DNA of 64,000 nucleotides from MGBC114844 sp910585855 (GCA_965646165.1 CBFFYP010000006.1:1-64000); one strand, 5' to 3'. Counted from the stretch's first letter, positions 1-8,563 are shown. Numbers and translations are program-made. The notes: a model not told the origin generated them from the letters alone.

Positions 1-138
1 CAGAGCCATTGCTCCCAACGGTTTTCTCTATGTATAGATTGTAGCATAAAATAATGTTTTTTGCAAGAATTTATGAGGCTCCTCCCATCGCCTAAAGGCA
101 GTGGGTTTCCGCCTACGACAACAGAAAGGAATTTATTT

Positions 139-585
139 ATGAAAAAAAGAAAAGGTAAGATAGCTAAGAATATTATGAAATTTTCAGAACGGAAAGAAAA
201 AGCGGAAAAGTGGGTTTTAGAATATGATGGTACACTTTACGGTGGGGATATAATAAAAGCGTATAGGAAAAAATTTGCTGTAGATCGTATGAAAGCTGTT
301 GCGGAGTTGCGGATGTTAGGCATATCTTTAACAAAAGAGCAAATTGAGAGAGAACAGGCAGCAGTAAAAGTTCATCAGGATATACAAAAAGCTAAAAAGG
401 CAAAAAGAAAAAAGCTTCGTAAACAGCATAAGATGCAGAAAAGTGAGTCAGTAGATTATGCGCAACAGGATGATAGATTTTATTATATAGCAGGCTATAC
501 TTCCGGTGGTGCTCCTTATGGGGTTACATGGGAAGAGATGGGGATGATGCTCGGTACAAAGGATACGGAAGAGTTTGACGATTAA
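139..585 (+). CDS. Basic hypothetical protein
   Basis: I do not recognise this 148-residue protein. The start chosen is the ATG at 139, preceded by an AGAAAGGA ribosome binding site at 123-130; a TTG further upstream at 61 has no such signal. The first half is highly charged, with a Lys/Arg-rich helical stretch (residues about 85-105, rich in KKAKRKK). The C-terminus is acidic and aromatic and ends in EEFDD. There are no membrane segments, signal peptide or catalytic motif. The strongly basic middle suggests nucleic-acid binding, but that is inference only. It stands alone ahead of the AraC regulator. Confidence 0.6.
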   Translation: MKKRKGKIAKNIMKFSERKEKAEKWVLEYDGTLYGGDIIKAYRKKFAVDRMKAVAELRMLGISLTKEQIEREQAAVKVHQDIQKAKKAKRKKLRKQHKMQKSESVDYAQQDDRFYYIAGYTSGGAPYGVTWEEMGMMLGTKDTEEFDD

Positions 586-718
586 AGATAAAAAGATGTT
601 TTTAGAATTGTATGTTTGATGATATTTATTAGTATTAGTAAGTCAGAAATTACGGTTTTCTATATGCCAATAAACTATGTATAAAAAGGGAAATTTGGAT
701 TTAATTTCTTTATAGGAG

Positions 719-757
719 AAACGCTGAACTTGGAAGGAAGATCTGCGAAAGATTATT
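719..757 (+). repeat. Half copy (5' arm only) of family B hairpin element
   Basis: The stretch from 721 reads ACGCTGAACTTGGAAGGAAG and continues ATCTGC. It closely resembles the 5' end of the B element at 4383 (ACGCTGAACTTGAAGGGAAG). No complementary 3' arm follows, so this looks like a decayed or truncated copy in the leader of the AraC-type gene. Confidence 0.45.
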
Positions 758-836
758 TTTGCAATTAAAATCAAGACAGTTTTTTGCTGATTTTGTATAA
801 TTATTGCAGAACAATCGAAAAGAGGAGCGAAAAAAG

Positions 837-1805
837 ATGAGCGAATGGTATAGTTTGGTACAAACAATCGTAGAAGAAGTGGATGAGTGCATTAAGAAAT
901 GTAAGGATGAAGTATTAACACTGTCTTCTCTTTCTAAAAAGTTAGGCTATTCCGAGTTTTATATTTCTCGTAAATTTATAGAAATATCTGGGATACATTT
1001 TCGTGATTATTTGCGGTATCGTACGCTTGCTTTTGCATTAAAAGAAGTTCGGGACAGTTCAAAAGGTCTTTTAGAAATTGCATTAGATTATGGTTTTTCC
1101 AGTCATGAAGCTTTTTCCCGTTCTTTTAAAGAGGTTTATGGCATCACACCCAGTGCGTACCGCAGTAATCCTGTTCCTGTTGTCCTTCGCACTATCATTA
1201 AGCCGTTTGATTGTTACTTAATCAGTATTGGAGGAGTAAGTATGAAAGATACTGCAGATGATGTAAAAGTATATTTTGTGACAATACCTGCACACAAATA
1301 TCTGCATATCAGAAATTATGAGAGCAATGGCTATTGGAATTTTTGGCAAAAGCAAAGTCAGATTCCCGAACAAGACTGTGAAACAATTTGCGGATTGCTT
1401 GACAGTATACAGGGAAAACTTGATGATATAGGTGGTACAGAAACCAATAGTGGAAGCGGTCAAATTATGGCATTTATCAACGAGCCGACAGGTAGAGTTT
1501 GCAGTTGGGGTATTCCTTTGGCAGAAAGTTATGGTGTACGGCTGCCTGCGGATTATTGTGGTGAAATTCCAAAACAAATGCAAATGATGGATGTTTCAGA
1601 GGGAGAGTATATTGTGTTTGAACATGGACCATTTAACGTTCAAACGCAAAATCAGAGTGTTGAGAAAAAAATAGAAGAAACAATGGAAAATTTCGACTAC
1701 AAAGCATCTGGTTATTGTCTTGATACTACACAAGGCAGGGTATTTTATTTTTATCATAATCCTGAACAGTTTTGGAAATATATCAGACCAGTTAAAAAAC
1801 TGTAA
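837..1805 (+). CDS. AraC-family transcriptional regulator with GyrI-like effector domain
   Basis: 322-residue regulator of the Rob/SoxS type. Residues about 8-105 form the two helix-turn-helix motifs of AraC proteins (LTLSSLSKKLGYSEFYISRK and LLEIALDYGFSSHEAFSRSF, then YGITPSAYR). The remainder (about 125-320) fits the GyrI-like/AraC effector-binding fold that binds small hydrophobic ligands, with the typical late segment GEYIVFEHGPF. The start is the ATG at 837 behind AGAGGAG at 821-827; an upstream TTG at 804 would place the ribosome site inside the gene. It is monocistronic. The ligand cannot be told from the sequence; multidrug or stress response is the usual role of this architecture. 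Confidence 0.88.
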   Translation: MSEWYSLVQTIVEEVDECIKKCKDEVLTLSSLSKKLGYSEFYISRKFIEISGIHFRDYLRYRTLAFALKEVRDSSKGLLEIALDYGFSSHEAFSRSFKEVYGITPSAYRSNPVPVVLRTIIKPFDCYLISIGGVSMKDTADDVKVYFVTIPAHKYLHIRNYESNGYWNFWQKQSQIPEQDCETICGLLDSIQGKLDDIGGTETNSGSGQIMAFINEPTGRVCSWGIPLAESYGVRLPADYCGEIPKQMQMMDVSEGEYIVFEHGPFNVQTQNQSVEKKIEETMENFDYKASGYCLDTTQGRVFYFYHNPEQFWKYIRPVKKL

Positions 1806-1886
1806 ATATAGCTATATTTTTTCAATGGGATAGTATATAATAAAGTCGGTGATAAAATTGGAGTTTTACAGGAGGTCTATGGAGTA

Positions 1887-2444
1887 ATGAACAAAAGTAA
1901 AGAAAAACATTCAAAGAATTCCGCACTGAAACACTGGTATTGGTTTGTAATTTTTTGGCCATTGTTATGTTTTGTTTTTGCGGGAATTATTATAGGGCAA
2001 TCGGAAAGAACAGTAGATGAACGGATAAGTGATACAGTGTTTACAATTTTTCCTTTGATTTTCTTTGCGATTGGAATGTCTATACGCCGTCGTTTGTTGA
2101 AAGAGCGGGAAAACGCTATTGTTTTAACAACTGCTATTGTTGTTTCCGAGGGGCGGAGGCAACGCACAGGGAGAAATAAAATATACTTTCCCGAGTTTGA
2201 ATTTCAAGTAAATGGGATTAATTATAGAGTTATGTCTTCTGGCGGTTCTGGATTTCAGTTAGTAAAAAGTGGGGATTGGATTGATTTATATTATAATCCA
2301 GAAAATCCACAGTTATTTTATGTGCCTGTTTTGCAAAGGTACGACAACCGCTGTTCTCATCTTTATTGCGGTATTGGTATATTGTTTCCTCTCATTGGTT
2401 TGTTTGCTCCGCAATTAAGATCTCTCTTTTCATTTTTATCATAA
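1887..2444 (+). CDS. DUF3592-type membrane protein, copy 1
   Basis: 185-residue membrane protein. Two N-terminal hydrophobic helices (residues about 14-34 and 48-66) are followed by a cytosolic or extracellular beta-rich segment that ends with VDLYYNPENPQLFYVP-like residues (here WIDLYYNPENP). That phrase is characteristic of DUF3592 proteins. A last hydrophobic helix lies at about 155-180. CAGGAGGTC lies at 1870-1878. A paralogue sits at 50221-50760 with the same SIRRRLLKER helix end and the same NP-x-x-P-x-LFYVP motif. The two genes also share upstream DNA (1811-1831). Function unknown. Confidence 0.7.
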   Translation: MNKSKEKHSKNSALKHWYWFVIFWPLLCFVFAGIIIGQSERTVDERISDTVFTIFPLIFFAIGMSIRRRLLKERENAIVLTTAIVVSEGRRQRTGRNKIYFPEFEFQVNGINYRVMSSGGSGFQLVKSGDWIDLYYNPENPQLFYVPVLQRYDNRCSHLYCGIGILFPLIGLFAPQLRSLFSFLS

Positions 2445-2647
2445 TTTTTAATTAAGATGCACTATAGAACAGATTAAAACTGTAATATAGTGCATTATTT
2501 TAATGTAGAAACTTTGTATCTTTTAAATTTAAATAGTATTTTATCCTTTTAGAAGAAATTGAAAACTTTTTTTAAAGTTACGACAATATATATATGCAAG
2601 GGCAAATCTTTGCAAGTCGACTTGAAAGAAAAAGGAGAATAGCTGCT

Positions 2648-3187
2648 ATGAATAATGATGAATTCGATCAGTTTGTCCTGAAGTTTGGAAAGGATATCTT
2701 GCGGTTTTGCCGGATGACAGCCGGAAACGCAGAAAATGGAGACGAACTGTATCAGGATACGATGCTCAAACTGTTAGAAAAAAAGAAAAAACTGGAATCT
2801 ATGCAAAATACAAAGAGTTACGCATTATCTATGGCAATTTATCTTTGGAAGAATAAGAAGAAAAAATATGCAAACAGGATGAGGCTGATTCCGATTGACA
2901 GTATGGATGAGATGTCTGATGAGGGATATGAGATTTTCAATCATAATAATGATGATTCACCGGAACATATTGTTTTGCAGCAAAATGAAATAAATATGAT
3001 TCAGGAATTAGTTGCATCTTTGCCGGAGAAGTATAGAATACCAATCTATTTATATTATTCGGCAGATATGCAGATCAATGAGTTGTCGAAGATTCTCGGA
3101 CTGCCAGAAGGAACAGTTAAGAGCCAAATGCGGAAAGCAAAAAAACTGTTAAAAGAAAAATTGGAGGCGATAGGATATGACAGATGA
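2648..3187 (+). CDS. ECF-type RNA polymerase sigma factor
   Basis: 179-residue sigma-70 family protein. The region 2 segment lies around residues 10-75 (FGKDILRFCRMTAGNAENGDELYQDTMLKLL). Region 4 with its helix-turn-helix lies around 120-175 (LVASLPEKYRIPIYLYYSADMQINELSKILGLPEGTVKSQMRKAKKLL). The start is the ATG at 2648 behind AAAGGAGA at 2631-2638, ten bases away; an upstream ATG at 2594 lacks a site. The stop overlaps the next gene by 11 bases, so the two are translationally coupled. The overlapping partner is its probable anti-sigma factor. Regulon unknown. Confidence 0.9.
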   Translation: MNNDEFDQFVLKFGKDILRFCRMTAGNAENGDELYQDTMLKLLEKKKKLESMQNTKSYALSMAIYLWKNKKKKYANRMRLIPIDSMDEMSDEGYEIFNHNNDDSPEHIVLQQNEINMIQELVASLPEKYRIPIYLYYSADMQINELSKILGLPEGTVKSQMRKAKKLLKEKLEAIGYDR

Positions 3188-4355
3188 AAGATTAGATCAA
3201 ATCTTAAAGCAAGCCCTTGCTCCTGAGATAGATGACAGAGAAATTCAAGTATATAAAAGGAGAAAGGATAAAATGAGAAAATTTATTAGAATAGGAAAGG
3301 CTGTGGCGGCAGCAGTTGCTGTGGCTGTTATTGGAATCGGCGGACTGGGTTATTTTAATCCGACACTTGCAGCGAAGATTCCGCTGATTGGAAAAATTTT
3401 TGAGAAAATTGAGGATGATATCACATATTCCGGTGATTATACGGATAAGGGAACAGTTTTAACGAATGAAGATCATATGGGCAATTTGGATACATCAAAC
3501 TATTCTGTATCGGATCAAGGAATTACATTAACTGCATCGGAAGTTTACTGTGATGGATATTCTATATTTCTTACGGTGAATATTGAAGCAAACGAGGCAG
3601 ATTTTACTCATATTCCAGAACATTATACAGGTAATATTGCAGAGAATCAGAAAGCTGCAGGATTTTATATAGGCGGGACATGGAGTGTAAATGGAAATGC
3701 AACAGAGCGGATTGAAAATACGTTTGAGGGAGAAGTAATTGACAGTCACACATTTGCAGGTATGCTAAAGCTGAATCTTCCACAAAAAATGGAAGGGAAC
3801 GGTGAACTTTGCTTTTATGTAAATGGTCTTGGTTATGATGATGACAGGATGCTAGGCAGCGAAGAAATATCTGCATCTCATTGGATAGATGGCAGCTGGA
3901 ATATTGTCCTTCCGTTTGAGGTAAATAAAACAGATGTAAAGACGATTGAAGTGGGTGAGAAGGAAGGGAATATTACGCTTGATAATGTAGTGGTATCTCC
4001 GTATCAGGTAATTGTCCATACAACAACACCGGGAGAACAGAGAGAACTGACAGAAGACAGAAAGGAAAAACTGCTTTCAAAAGACCCTGATCTGACGGAT
4101 GCAGAGATGTTTGAGATGCTTGGGTGGTCTTATGAACCTTGTTATACAATCGTATTTAATCAGGATGGAGAAATGCTTTATTCGGATGTGGAAATGGCAG
4201 GTTGGGCTGGATTTGCTGTTCAGGGAAAAGAAATAAAAAGTCTGTATATTTTTATTTTTGATAATATGGATGATTGGGTTCAAATGGAATCGGAAGGGAT
4301 AAATAGTGGTGTGGCAGATAGAGCGGTTATTTTTAAGGAAATTTATGTAAAGTAA
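3177..4355 (+). CDS. DUF4179 membrane protein, probable anti-sigma factor
   Basis: 392-residue single-pass protein. A short cytosolic N-terminus (residues 1-38, predicted to bind the sigma factor) is followed by one transmembrane helix (about 39-60). The FNPTLAAKIPLIGKIFEKI segment is typical of DUF4179 proteins, and a long extracytoplasmic beta-rich domain follows. The gene starts 11 bases inside the sigma gene, an arrangement typical of ECF sigma/anti-sigma pairs. The anti-sigma role comes from family knowledge and context; no zinc-binding anti-sigma motif is visible. A family B hairpin element follows 27 bases after the stop. Confidence 0.85.
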   Translation: MTDERLDQILKQALAPEIDDREIQVYKRRKDKMRKFIRIGKAVAAAVAVAVIGIGGLGYFNPTLAAKIPLIGKIFEKIEDDITYSGDYTDKGTVLTNEDHMGNLDTSNYSVSDQGITLTASEVYCDGYSIFLTVNIEANEADFTHIPEHYTGNIAENQKAAGFYIGGTWSVNGNATERIENTFEGEVIDSHTFAGMLKLNLPQKMEGNGELCFYVNGLGYDDDRMLGSEEISASHWIDGSWNIVLPFEVNKTDVKTIEVGEKEGNITLDNVVVSPYQVIVHTTTPGEQRELTEDRKEKLLSKDPDLTDAEMFEMLGWSYEPCYTIVFNQDGEMLYSDVEMAGWAGFAVQGKEIKSLYIFIFDNMDDWVQMESEGINSGVADRAVIFKEIYVK

Positions 4356-4382
4356 ACGGATAGGAAATTTTAGTCTTAAGGG

Positions 4383-4463
4383 GGACGCTGAACTTGAAGG
4401 GAAGGTCTATTCCAAGCCCGCTTTCGCTTGATGACCCTTCATAGACCTTCCTTCCAAGTTTAG
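4383..4463 (+). repeat. Family B hairpin element, copy B1 (short form)
   Basis: Starts with GGACGC. Arms CTGAACTTGAAGGGAAGGTC.. (4388-4410) and ..GACCTTCCTTCCAAGTTTAG (4441-4463) pair almost throughout. The loop holds CCCGCTTTCGCTTGATGACCC, so it keeps the outer ends of the B core but lacks the inner 60-80 bases present in the other copies. It is followed by TTGTGTTTGCCAGACAG, matching the 3' flank of other B copies. It probably also ends transcription of the sigma operon. Confidence 0.8.
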
Positions 4464-4619
4464 TTGTGTTTGCCAGACAGAAAATTTTAAGATATAGACG
4501 GATATTTTTCTATATTTTATTTGTATTGTGCTAAGTTTTAATATATAATGAAATTAATTAGGATACGATTTTATTAAAAATATTGGTAAAGGAAAAAAGA
4601 GTATAGAATAGGAGATATC

Positions 4620-5105
4620 ATGTCAGAAAGTATCAAAAAGAAATATGGCAGTCAAACATTGGATAAAATTATTTGTTATTTTATGAGAACGATTTTGCAC
4701 CTTCAAAATACTGGAATTGAAGATCTTCCATTGAGAAATGAATTAGAAGAACCTATAAAGTCATTTTTGGATGTTGCTGTTGATTTGATAATGGACGGGC
4801 AGCCGCCGGAAGTATCAAAGCTGATATTGGATTCAGAATATGATGTTTTATTAAGTGAAAAACAGATTAATATGGAAATAGTATTGTGTTTGCAATTTAT
4901 AAAGGAATTGTCGTGGCATATTCATTTTGATAAGGATTATTATGGCTATCTTCTTTCTACAGATAACCTATGGGGAAACGATGTTTTTGAGTATGCTTCA
5001 AGAACTTTTTATCCTAATCTGCCGGAAGAAATAAAGGATAAATATCGGATATCAGATTTGATAAAATATATACCACCAGAGATGTTTCGATTAGAAGATT
5101 ATTGA
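4620..5105 (+). CDS. Hypothetical protein
   Basis: 161-residue soluble, acidic, mostly helical protein that I do not recognise. It has no signal peptide or membrane helix. Segments of note are LPLRNELEEPIKSFLDVAVDLIMDG and YASRTFYPNLPEEIKDKYRIS, the latter near the C-terminus. The ATG follows an AGGAG site (4611-4615). It converges on the NimA-like gene, and the annotated reading frames of the two overlap by 92 bases; the shared hairpin at 5137-5184 lies just beyond this stop. Confidence 0.6.
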   Translation: MSESIKKKYGSQTLDKIICYFMRTILHLQNTGIEDLPLRNELEEPIKSFLDVAVDLIMDGQPPEVSKLILDSEYDVLLSEKQINMEIVLCLQFIKELSWHIHFDKDYYGYLLSTDNLWGNDVFEYASRTFYPNLPEEIKDKYRISDLIKYIPPEMFRLEDY

Positions 5106-5742
5106 TTTTCTTAAAGGCATTTATACAAATTATACAGCCAAAATCAAAAGGAAAGTTTGTGCAGACTTTTCTTTTGATTTTGGCGTTTTCCTCATTTGGT
5201 TTATTAAAAAATTGTAAACTGGTACATATTGAAAATTTGCTGTATGGTATAAAAATATCTGGTACAGTTATTTCAATTGCTTCTTTTCCAGATAAATATT
5301 CAATAGAAAATTCCATCATGCATAAAGATTTCCATTCTTTATCAATTTCTATATTACGTCTTACTTCACTATCATTAGGATAGTATTTTTTTGCTAAATC
5401 TTCTATTGCTTTTTTAATTTCTATTTCATTTTTCATGATATGAATATTGCCAAAAGCAACAACACTTCTAAAATAAGTGGTATATTCTTCAGGAATAATA
5501 TTGTCTTGATCAATTACACAAAAGGAGGCTTTGGAGTATTTTTTTATTGCATCTATTTTATGCCCGCTTTTTGCACCATGAAAATATAATTTAGAATTGC
5601 AGTATATATAGCTGATTGGAACGGTGTAAGGATAATTATTATCACCTAATAACGCCAGCACGCCGGATGTTCCTTTATTTAGAATTTCAATACATTCGTC
5701 ATTAGATAACATTTGTTTTTTTCTTCGTATTTCTCTAAACAT
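5014..5742 (-). CDS. NimA-like pyridoxamine 5'-phosphate oxidase family protein with C-terminal extension
   Basis: 242 residues. The first ~157 match the split beta-barrel flavin-binding family of NimA/PNPOx proteins (GTSGVLALLGDNNYPYTVPISYIY, LYFHGAKSGHKIDAI, then MMEFSIEYLSGKEAIE). Relatives normally stop at about 155-160 residues. Here some 85 more residues run through the convergent terminator hairpin and into the opposing gene, so the natural stop may have been lost. The start overlaps the MATE gene stop by 8 bases, so the two form an operon under the leader at 7074-7170. A detoxifying reduction or flavin-binding role is inferred from the family. Confidence 0.75.
   Translation of the reverse strand: MFREIRRKKQMLSNDECIEILNKGTSGVLALLGDNNYPYTVPISYIYCNSKLYFHGAKSGHKIDAIKKYSKASFCVIDQDNIIPEEYTTYFRSVVAFGNIHIMKNEIEIKKAIEDLAKKYYPNDSEVRRNIEIDKEWKSLCMMEFSIEYLSGKEAIEITVPDIFIPYSKFSICTSLQFFNKPNEENAKIKRKVCTNFPFDFGCIICINAFKKINNLLIETSLVVYILSNLISDIYPLFLPAD
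5137..5184. terminator. Convergent terminator-like hairpin
   Basis: GCCAAAATCAAAAGGAAAGT and AGACTTTTCTTTTGATTTTGGC flank a six-base loop, a nearly perfect 20-bp stem. On the + strand it is followed by GTTTTCCTC. It lies between the hypothetical gene and the expected natural end of the NimA-like gene, but inside the latter's extended reading frame. Confidence 0.7.
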
Positions 5743-7054
5743 TTTTTTTACCTCTTTCTGATTTTATATATAGTGTAATGCCCGCTAAAGTGACAATACA
5801 TTCTGTAATTGGAAAGGACAGCCATATGCCGGTGGTTTTTAATAACAAAGACATTAAAAATGCCATAGGAATTATAATTAAAAATCCTCTTGACAGTGAA
5901 ATAATCTGTGCAGGCAAGGCTTTTTCTATTGATGTAAAATATGCAGATAGGATTATATTAAAGCCAACAAAGGGAATTGCCGTAAAATATAATTTTAAAC
6001 CAGTGACAGCGATTTGCTGTAATTGTATATTATGTTCACTGTTAAATATACTTACTATTGGATTAGCTGAAAACAAAAAAATAATATAGTTACCGCATGA
6101 TAGAATTAGTGCTATCTTTAGTGCATATTTTAAAATTTGCTTTTGACTTTTATTATCTCCATATCCATATACTTTGCTTAAAATCGGCTGTATTCCCTGT
6201 GCTATTCCAGTATAAATGGAAATAACTACAAGTGATAAATTTGCGACTACGCCATAAGCAGCTACGCCGATATTCCCCTGCAGGTGTAAAATAATCGTAT
6301 TAAAGACAATGATTACAATCCCGGAAGCCATTTCTGTAATAAAAGACGGAATACCTAATGAAATAATATTTCCTATCAATCGAAAAGATGGATTTGTTTG
6401 TATAAAATGAAAATGATTTTGTTTTATAAGCCAATGCTTAGATAAAATAGTTAAACTGATAACAGGTGCTAATCCTGTTGCCAACACTGCACCGAATATT
6501 CCCATATTAAGCGGGAAAATAAATATATAATCTAGAATAATATTTGAGAAGCTTCCAATCAGCATACCAATCATAGATAATTTAGGGTTTCCATCATTTC
6601 TTACAAAACAGATCAGTGTATCATTTATCATAAATGCCGGAGCAAACAGTAAAATAACCTGCAGATAGGTTTTGGTCATATCAAAAACATCTTTATTTGC
6701 ACCTAATAATTTTGTCAGTTTTTCAGAAAAAAATATACCTGTCAGCATAAAAATTCCAGCTAGTATAAACAGGAGATATATTGTGTTTGAAAAAGATGCA
6801 TCTGCATTTTTGTATTTTTTTTGTCCTTTGTAAACAGAATATTTTGTTGCACCACCCATTCCAAACATTAGTCCGCTTCCATGGACAAAACTATATATCG
6901 GAATGGCTAAATTAAGTGCAGTCAGACCATTTGCTCCTAAACCATTTGAAACGAAAAAGGTATCAGCAAGTATATAGCATGATAAGCCAATCATACCACA
7001 TATATTTAATGTTATATATTGAAAAAATTCCTTTAGCAATGTTTTTTCTTTCAT
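5735..7054 (-). CDS. MATE family efflux transporter
   Basis: 439-residue polytopic protein with about 12 hydrophobic helices in two homologous halves. Typical MATE segments are LFAPAFMINDTLICFVRNDGNPKLSMIGMLIGSFSNIILDYIFIFPLNMGIFGAVLATG and, in the second half, AYGVVANLSLVVISIYTGIAQGIQPILS. MATE proteins export cationic drugs or metabolites using Na+ or H+ gradients. The ATG at 7054 follows AAGGAG seven bases upstream. It is first in an operon with the NimA-like gene. A leader with a terminator hairpin and a seven-residue peptide precedes it, suggesting induction by translation-blocking compounds. Confidence 0.92.
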   Translation of the reverse strand: MKEKTLLKEFFQYITLNICGMIGLSCYILADTFFVSNGLGANGLTALNLAIPIYSFVHGSGLMFGMGGATKYSVYKGQKKYKNADASFSNTIYLLFILAGIFMLTGIFFSEKLTKLLGANKDVFDMTKTYLQVILLFAPAFMINDTLICFVRNDGNPKLSMIGMLIGSFSNIILDYIFIFPLNMGIFGAVLATGLAPVISLTILSKHWLIKQNHFHFIQTNPSFRLIGNIISLGIPSFITEMASGIVIIVFNTIILHLQGNIGVAAYGVVANLSLVVISIYTGIAQGIQPILSKVYGYGDNKSQKQILKYALKIALILSCGNYIIFLFSANPIVSIFNSEHNIQLQQIAVTGLKLYFTAIPFVGFNIILSAYFTSIEKALPAQIISLSRGFLIIIPMAFLMSLLLKTTGIWLSFPITECIVTLAGITLYIKSERGKKNV

Positions 7055-7073
7055 AGATATCTCCTTGTTATAT

Positions 7074-7127
7074 AAAAAGCGTCAGAACTTTCTATCTTCT
7101 ATGACCTAATGATAGAAAGTCTGACGC
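7074..7127 (-). terminator. Leader terminator (attenuator) of the MATE operon
   Basis: Read on the minus strand, GCGTCAGACTTTCTATC (7127-7111) pairs with GATAGAAAGTTCTGACGC (7096-7079), followed at once by TTTTT (7078-7074) and then, eight bases later, by the AAGGAG of the transporter. A complete intrinsic terminator between promoter and start codon is the classic arrangement for attenuation. The 5' arm also encodes a short peptide. Confidence 0.75.
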
Positions 7128-7129
7128 AT
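7106..7129 (-). CDS. Putative leader peptide MRQTFYH
   Basis: ATG-CGT-CAG-ACT-TTC-TAT-CAT-TAG lies within the 5' arm and loop of the attenuator hairpin, behind AAAGAG seven bases upstream. A ribosome stalled on it would occlude the 5' arm and prevent the terminator from forming. This is the mechanism known for some antibiotic-inducible resistance leaders. The peptide itself is not recognised, so translation is inference. Confidence 0.5.
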   Translation of the reverse strand: MRQTFYH

Positions 7130-7174
7130 AATCTCTTTACCCGGTGGCAAAAGAGCAACGTTGTTTCTAATAGA

Positions 7175-7203
7175 ATTATATATCAAAGTAACTTAAAAGG
7201 CAA
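7175..7203 (-). promoter_or_regulatory. Promoter of the MATE leader
   Basis: On the minus strand TTGCCT (7203-7198), 17 bases, then TATAAT (7180-7175). This would start transcription near 7168, giving a leader of about 110 bases that contains the peptide and terminator. Confidence 0.65.
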
Positions 7204-7301
7204 TATTAAATATAGAAAATAAGTATATATTTTAATTTAATATCCCCTATTTATCAAAAATTTTAAATTAAAATAAGAGGTTTTGTAAATATAACTTTAT
7301 G

Positions 7302-7324
7302 TTGTCGTGTTTATCTGCTATAAT
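7302..7324 (+). promoter_or_regulatory. Extended -10 promoter of the DUF3795 gene
   Basis: TTGT at 7302, then TTTATCTGC, then TATAAT at 7319-7324, with a TGC extended -10. The block is nearly identical to 9746-9768 upstream of the ABC transporter gene, including the spacing between TTGT and TATAAT. Confidence 0.5.
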
Positions 7325-7362
7325 TTAAAAATAAACACAAGCGAAAAAGGAGGATTCTATTT

Positions 7363-7638
7363 ATGATTGAGTCAAGATGTGGGATTTTATGTCATGAATG
7401 TTCTTATCAGGAACAAGTAGGATGTAAGGGATGTGTAAATATTGAGAAACCGTTTTGGGGTGAAAGTTGTCCGATAAAATCTTGCTGTGAAACAAGAGGA
7501 TATAAGCATTGCGGACAATGTAAAGACTTTCCTTGTGGCATATTGAAACAATTCGCCTATGATGAAAAACAAGGTGATAATGGAAAACGGATAGAACAGT
7601 GTAAATGTTGGATGGAAAGTGAAAAATCGGTGCTATAA
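7363..7638 (+). CDS. Cysteine-rich DUF3795-type protein
   Basis: 91 residues with 14 cysteines arranged as CGILCHECSYQEQVGCKGC near the N-terminus, then CPIKSCC, CGQCKDFPC and CKC. This pattern is typical of DUF3795, small soluble Clostridia proteins that probably bind metal or an Fe-S cluster. AAAGGAGG lies nine bases before the ATG. It stands alone between two intergenic regions; a B element follows. Function unknown. Confidence 0.75.
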   Translation: MIESRCGILCHECSYQEQVGCKGCVNIEKPFWGESCPIKSCCETRGYKHCGQCKDFPCGILKQFAYDEKQGDNGKRIEQCKCWMESEKSVL

Positions 7639-7685
7639 CAAACATTTTACTAGTTGTTGTAATTTTTTCGCTCTGGAGTACATAG

Positions 7686-7845
7686 CCGAAAGGCAAAGGG
7701 AGTGTCATGCAGGGTCATCATTTCCCGTCGGCACTTAGGCACAGTAGTTTCGTGCCTTATGTGTCCGCTATGAAAATAGGAAATGCTAAGCGCAAGCGGG
7801 CTCGGAATGGCACTCCCTCTGCCTTTTGGTGTTCCCTTAGTGTCC
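7686..7845 (-). repeat. Family B hairpin element, copy B2
   Basis: Reverse orientation. Read on the minus strand it begins GGACAC near 7845. A 5' arm around CCAAAAGGCAGAGGGAGTGC (about 7831-7808) pairs with GACACTCCCTTTGCCTTTCGG (7706-7686). The core carries GCTTGCGCTTAGCATTTCC, a small hairpin with arms AAGGCAC and GTGCCTA, and GCCGACGGGAAATGATGACC. These match B3 and B4 in sequence, while the outer arms differ but remain paired. It sits between the DUF3795 gene and the response regulator. Confidence 0.85.
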
Positions 7846-7889
7846 TCCCGTTTTCATCCCAAAAATTTTGAGAAAGGCAAAAATTGATT

Positions 7890-8563
7890 ATGGTTGATTT
7901 ATACTATATTGAAGACGACTTAAACATTGCATCTATTGTAAAGGAATACCTAGAACAGAAGAATTTTAAAGTAACAATATATGCTACTCTTGCCCAAGCA
8001 AAGCAGGCTTTGAAAAATCATATACCAACTCTAGTACTGTTAGATTGGAAGATGCCGGATGGTCATGGAGATAGTTTATGTCAATGGATTCGCAGAAATT
8101 GGAAAGAACTGCCGATTATTTTTCTCACTGTTTGTGGAGATTCTGCCGATATTGTTTCAGGTTTTCAAAACGGTGCAGATGACTATGTGGTAAAGCCTTT
8201 TGTACTGGAAGTATTGTATTCACGGATTTTGGCATTGCTGCGCAGAACAGGCAATATAGCAGAGCAATATCTTTCCTGTGACGGAATTGTGATAGATGTA
8301 AATCGCCATACTGTTTGTGTTTATTCAGAGGAAATCAATCTAAGTACAGTAGAATATCAACTGCTTTTATATTTGCTGTTAAAAATAAAGGAAAGACGAT
8401 TACCAGAGAAAAGATTCTAGAACAGATATGGGATGTAAACGGCAGCTATGTAAATAATAATACTCTGACAGTAACAATGAAAAGGCTGCGGGATAAGCTT
8501 TCTTACCCTTCTTGTCTGAAAATAGTTAGAAGTGTGGGGTATCGTATGGAGGATACGATATGA
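7890..8563 (+). pseudogene. OmpR-family response regulator, frameshifted
   Basis: The receiver domain (residues 1-120: YYIEDDLNIA, LVLLDWKMPDG with the phospho-acceptor Asp, VVKPF) is intact. The reading frame breaks near 8380 in the run TTAAAAATAAAGG: the upstream frame stops at 8420, while the winged-helix DNA-binding domain continues in another frame (NKGKTITREKILEQIWDV ... MKRLRDKL ... VRSVGYRMED) to 8563. Adding one A to the A-run would restore a normal ~224-residue OmpR/VncR-type protein. So this is a single-base deletion, a sequencing error, or much less likely slippage. It overlaps the kinase start by four bases (ATGA). Confidence 0.85.

Noticed and set aside
5102..5383. Plus-strand frame of 93 codons downstream of the hypothetical gene
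   Set aside because: It is antisense to the NimA-like gene, spans the terminator hairpin and has no ribosome site or recognisable product.
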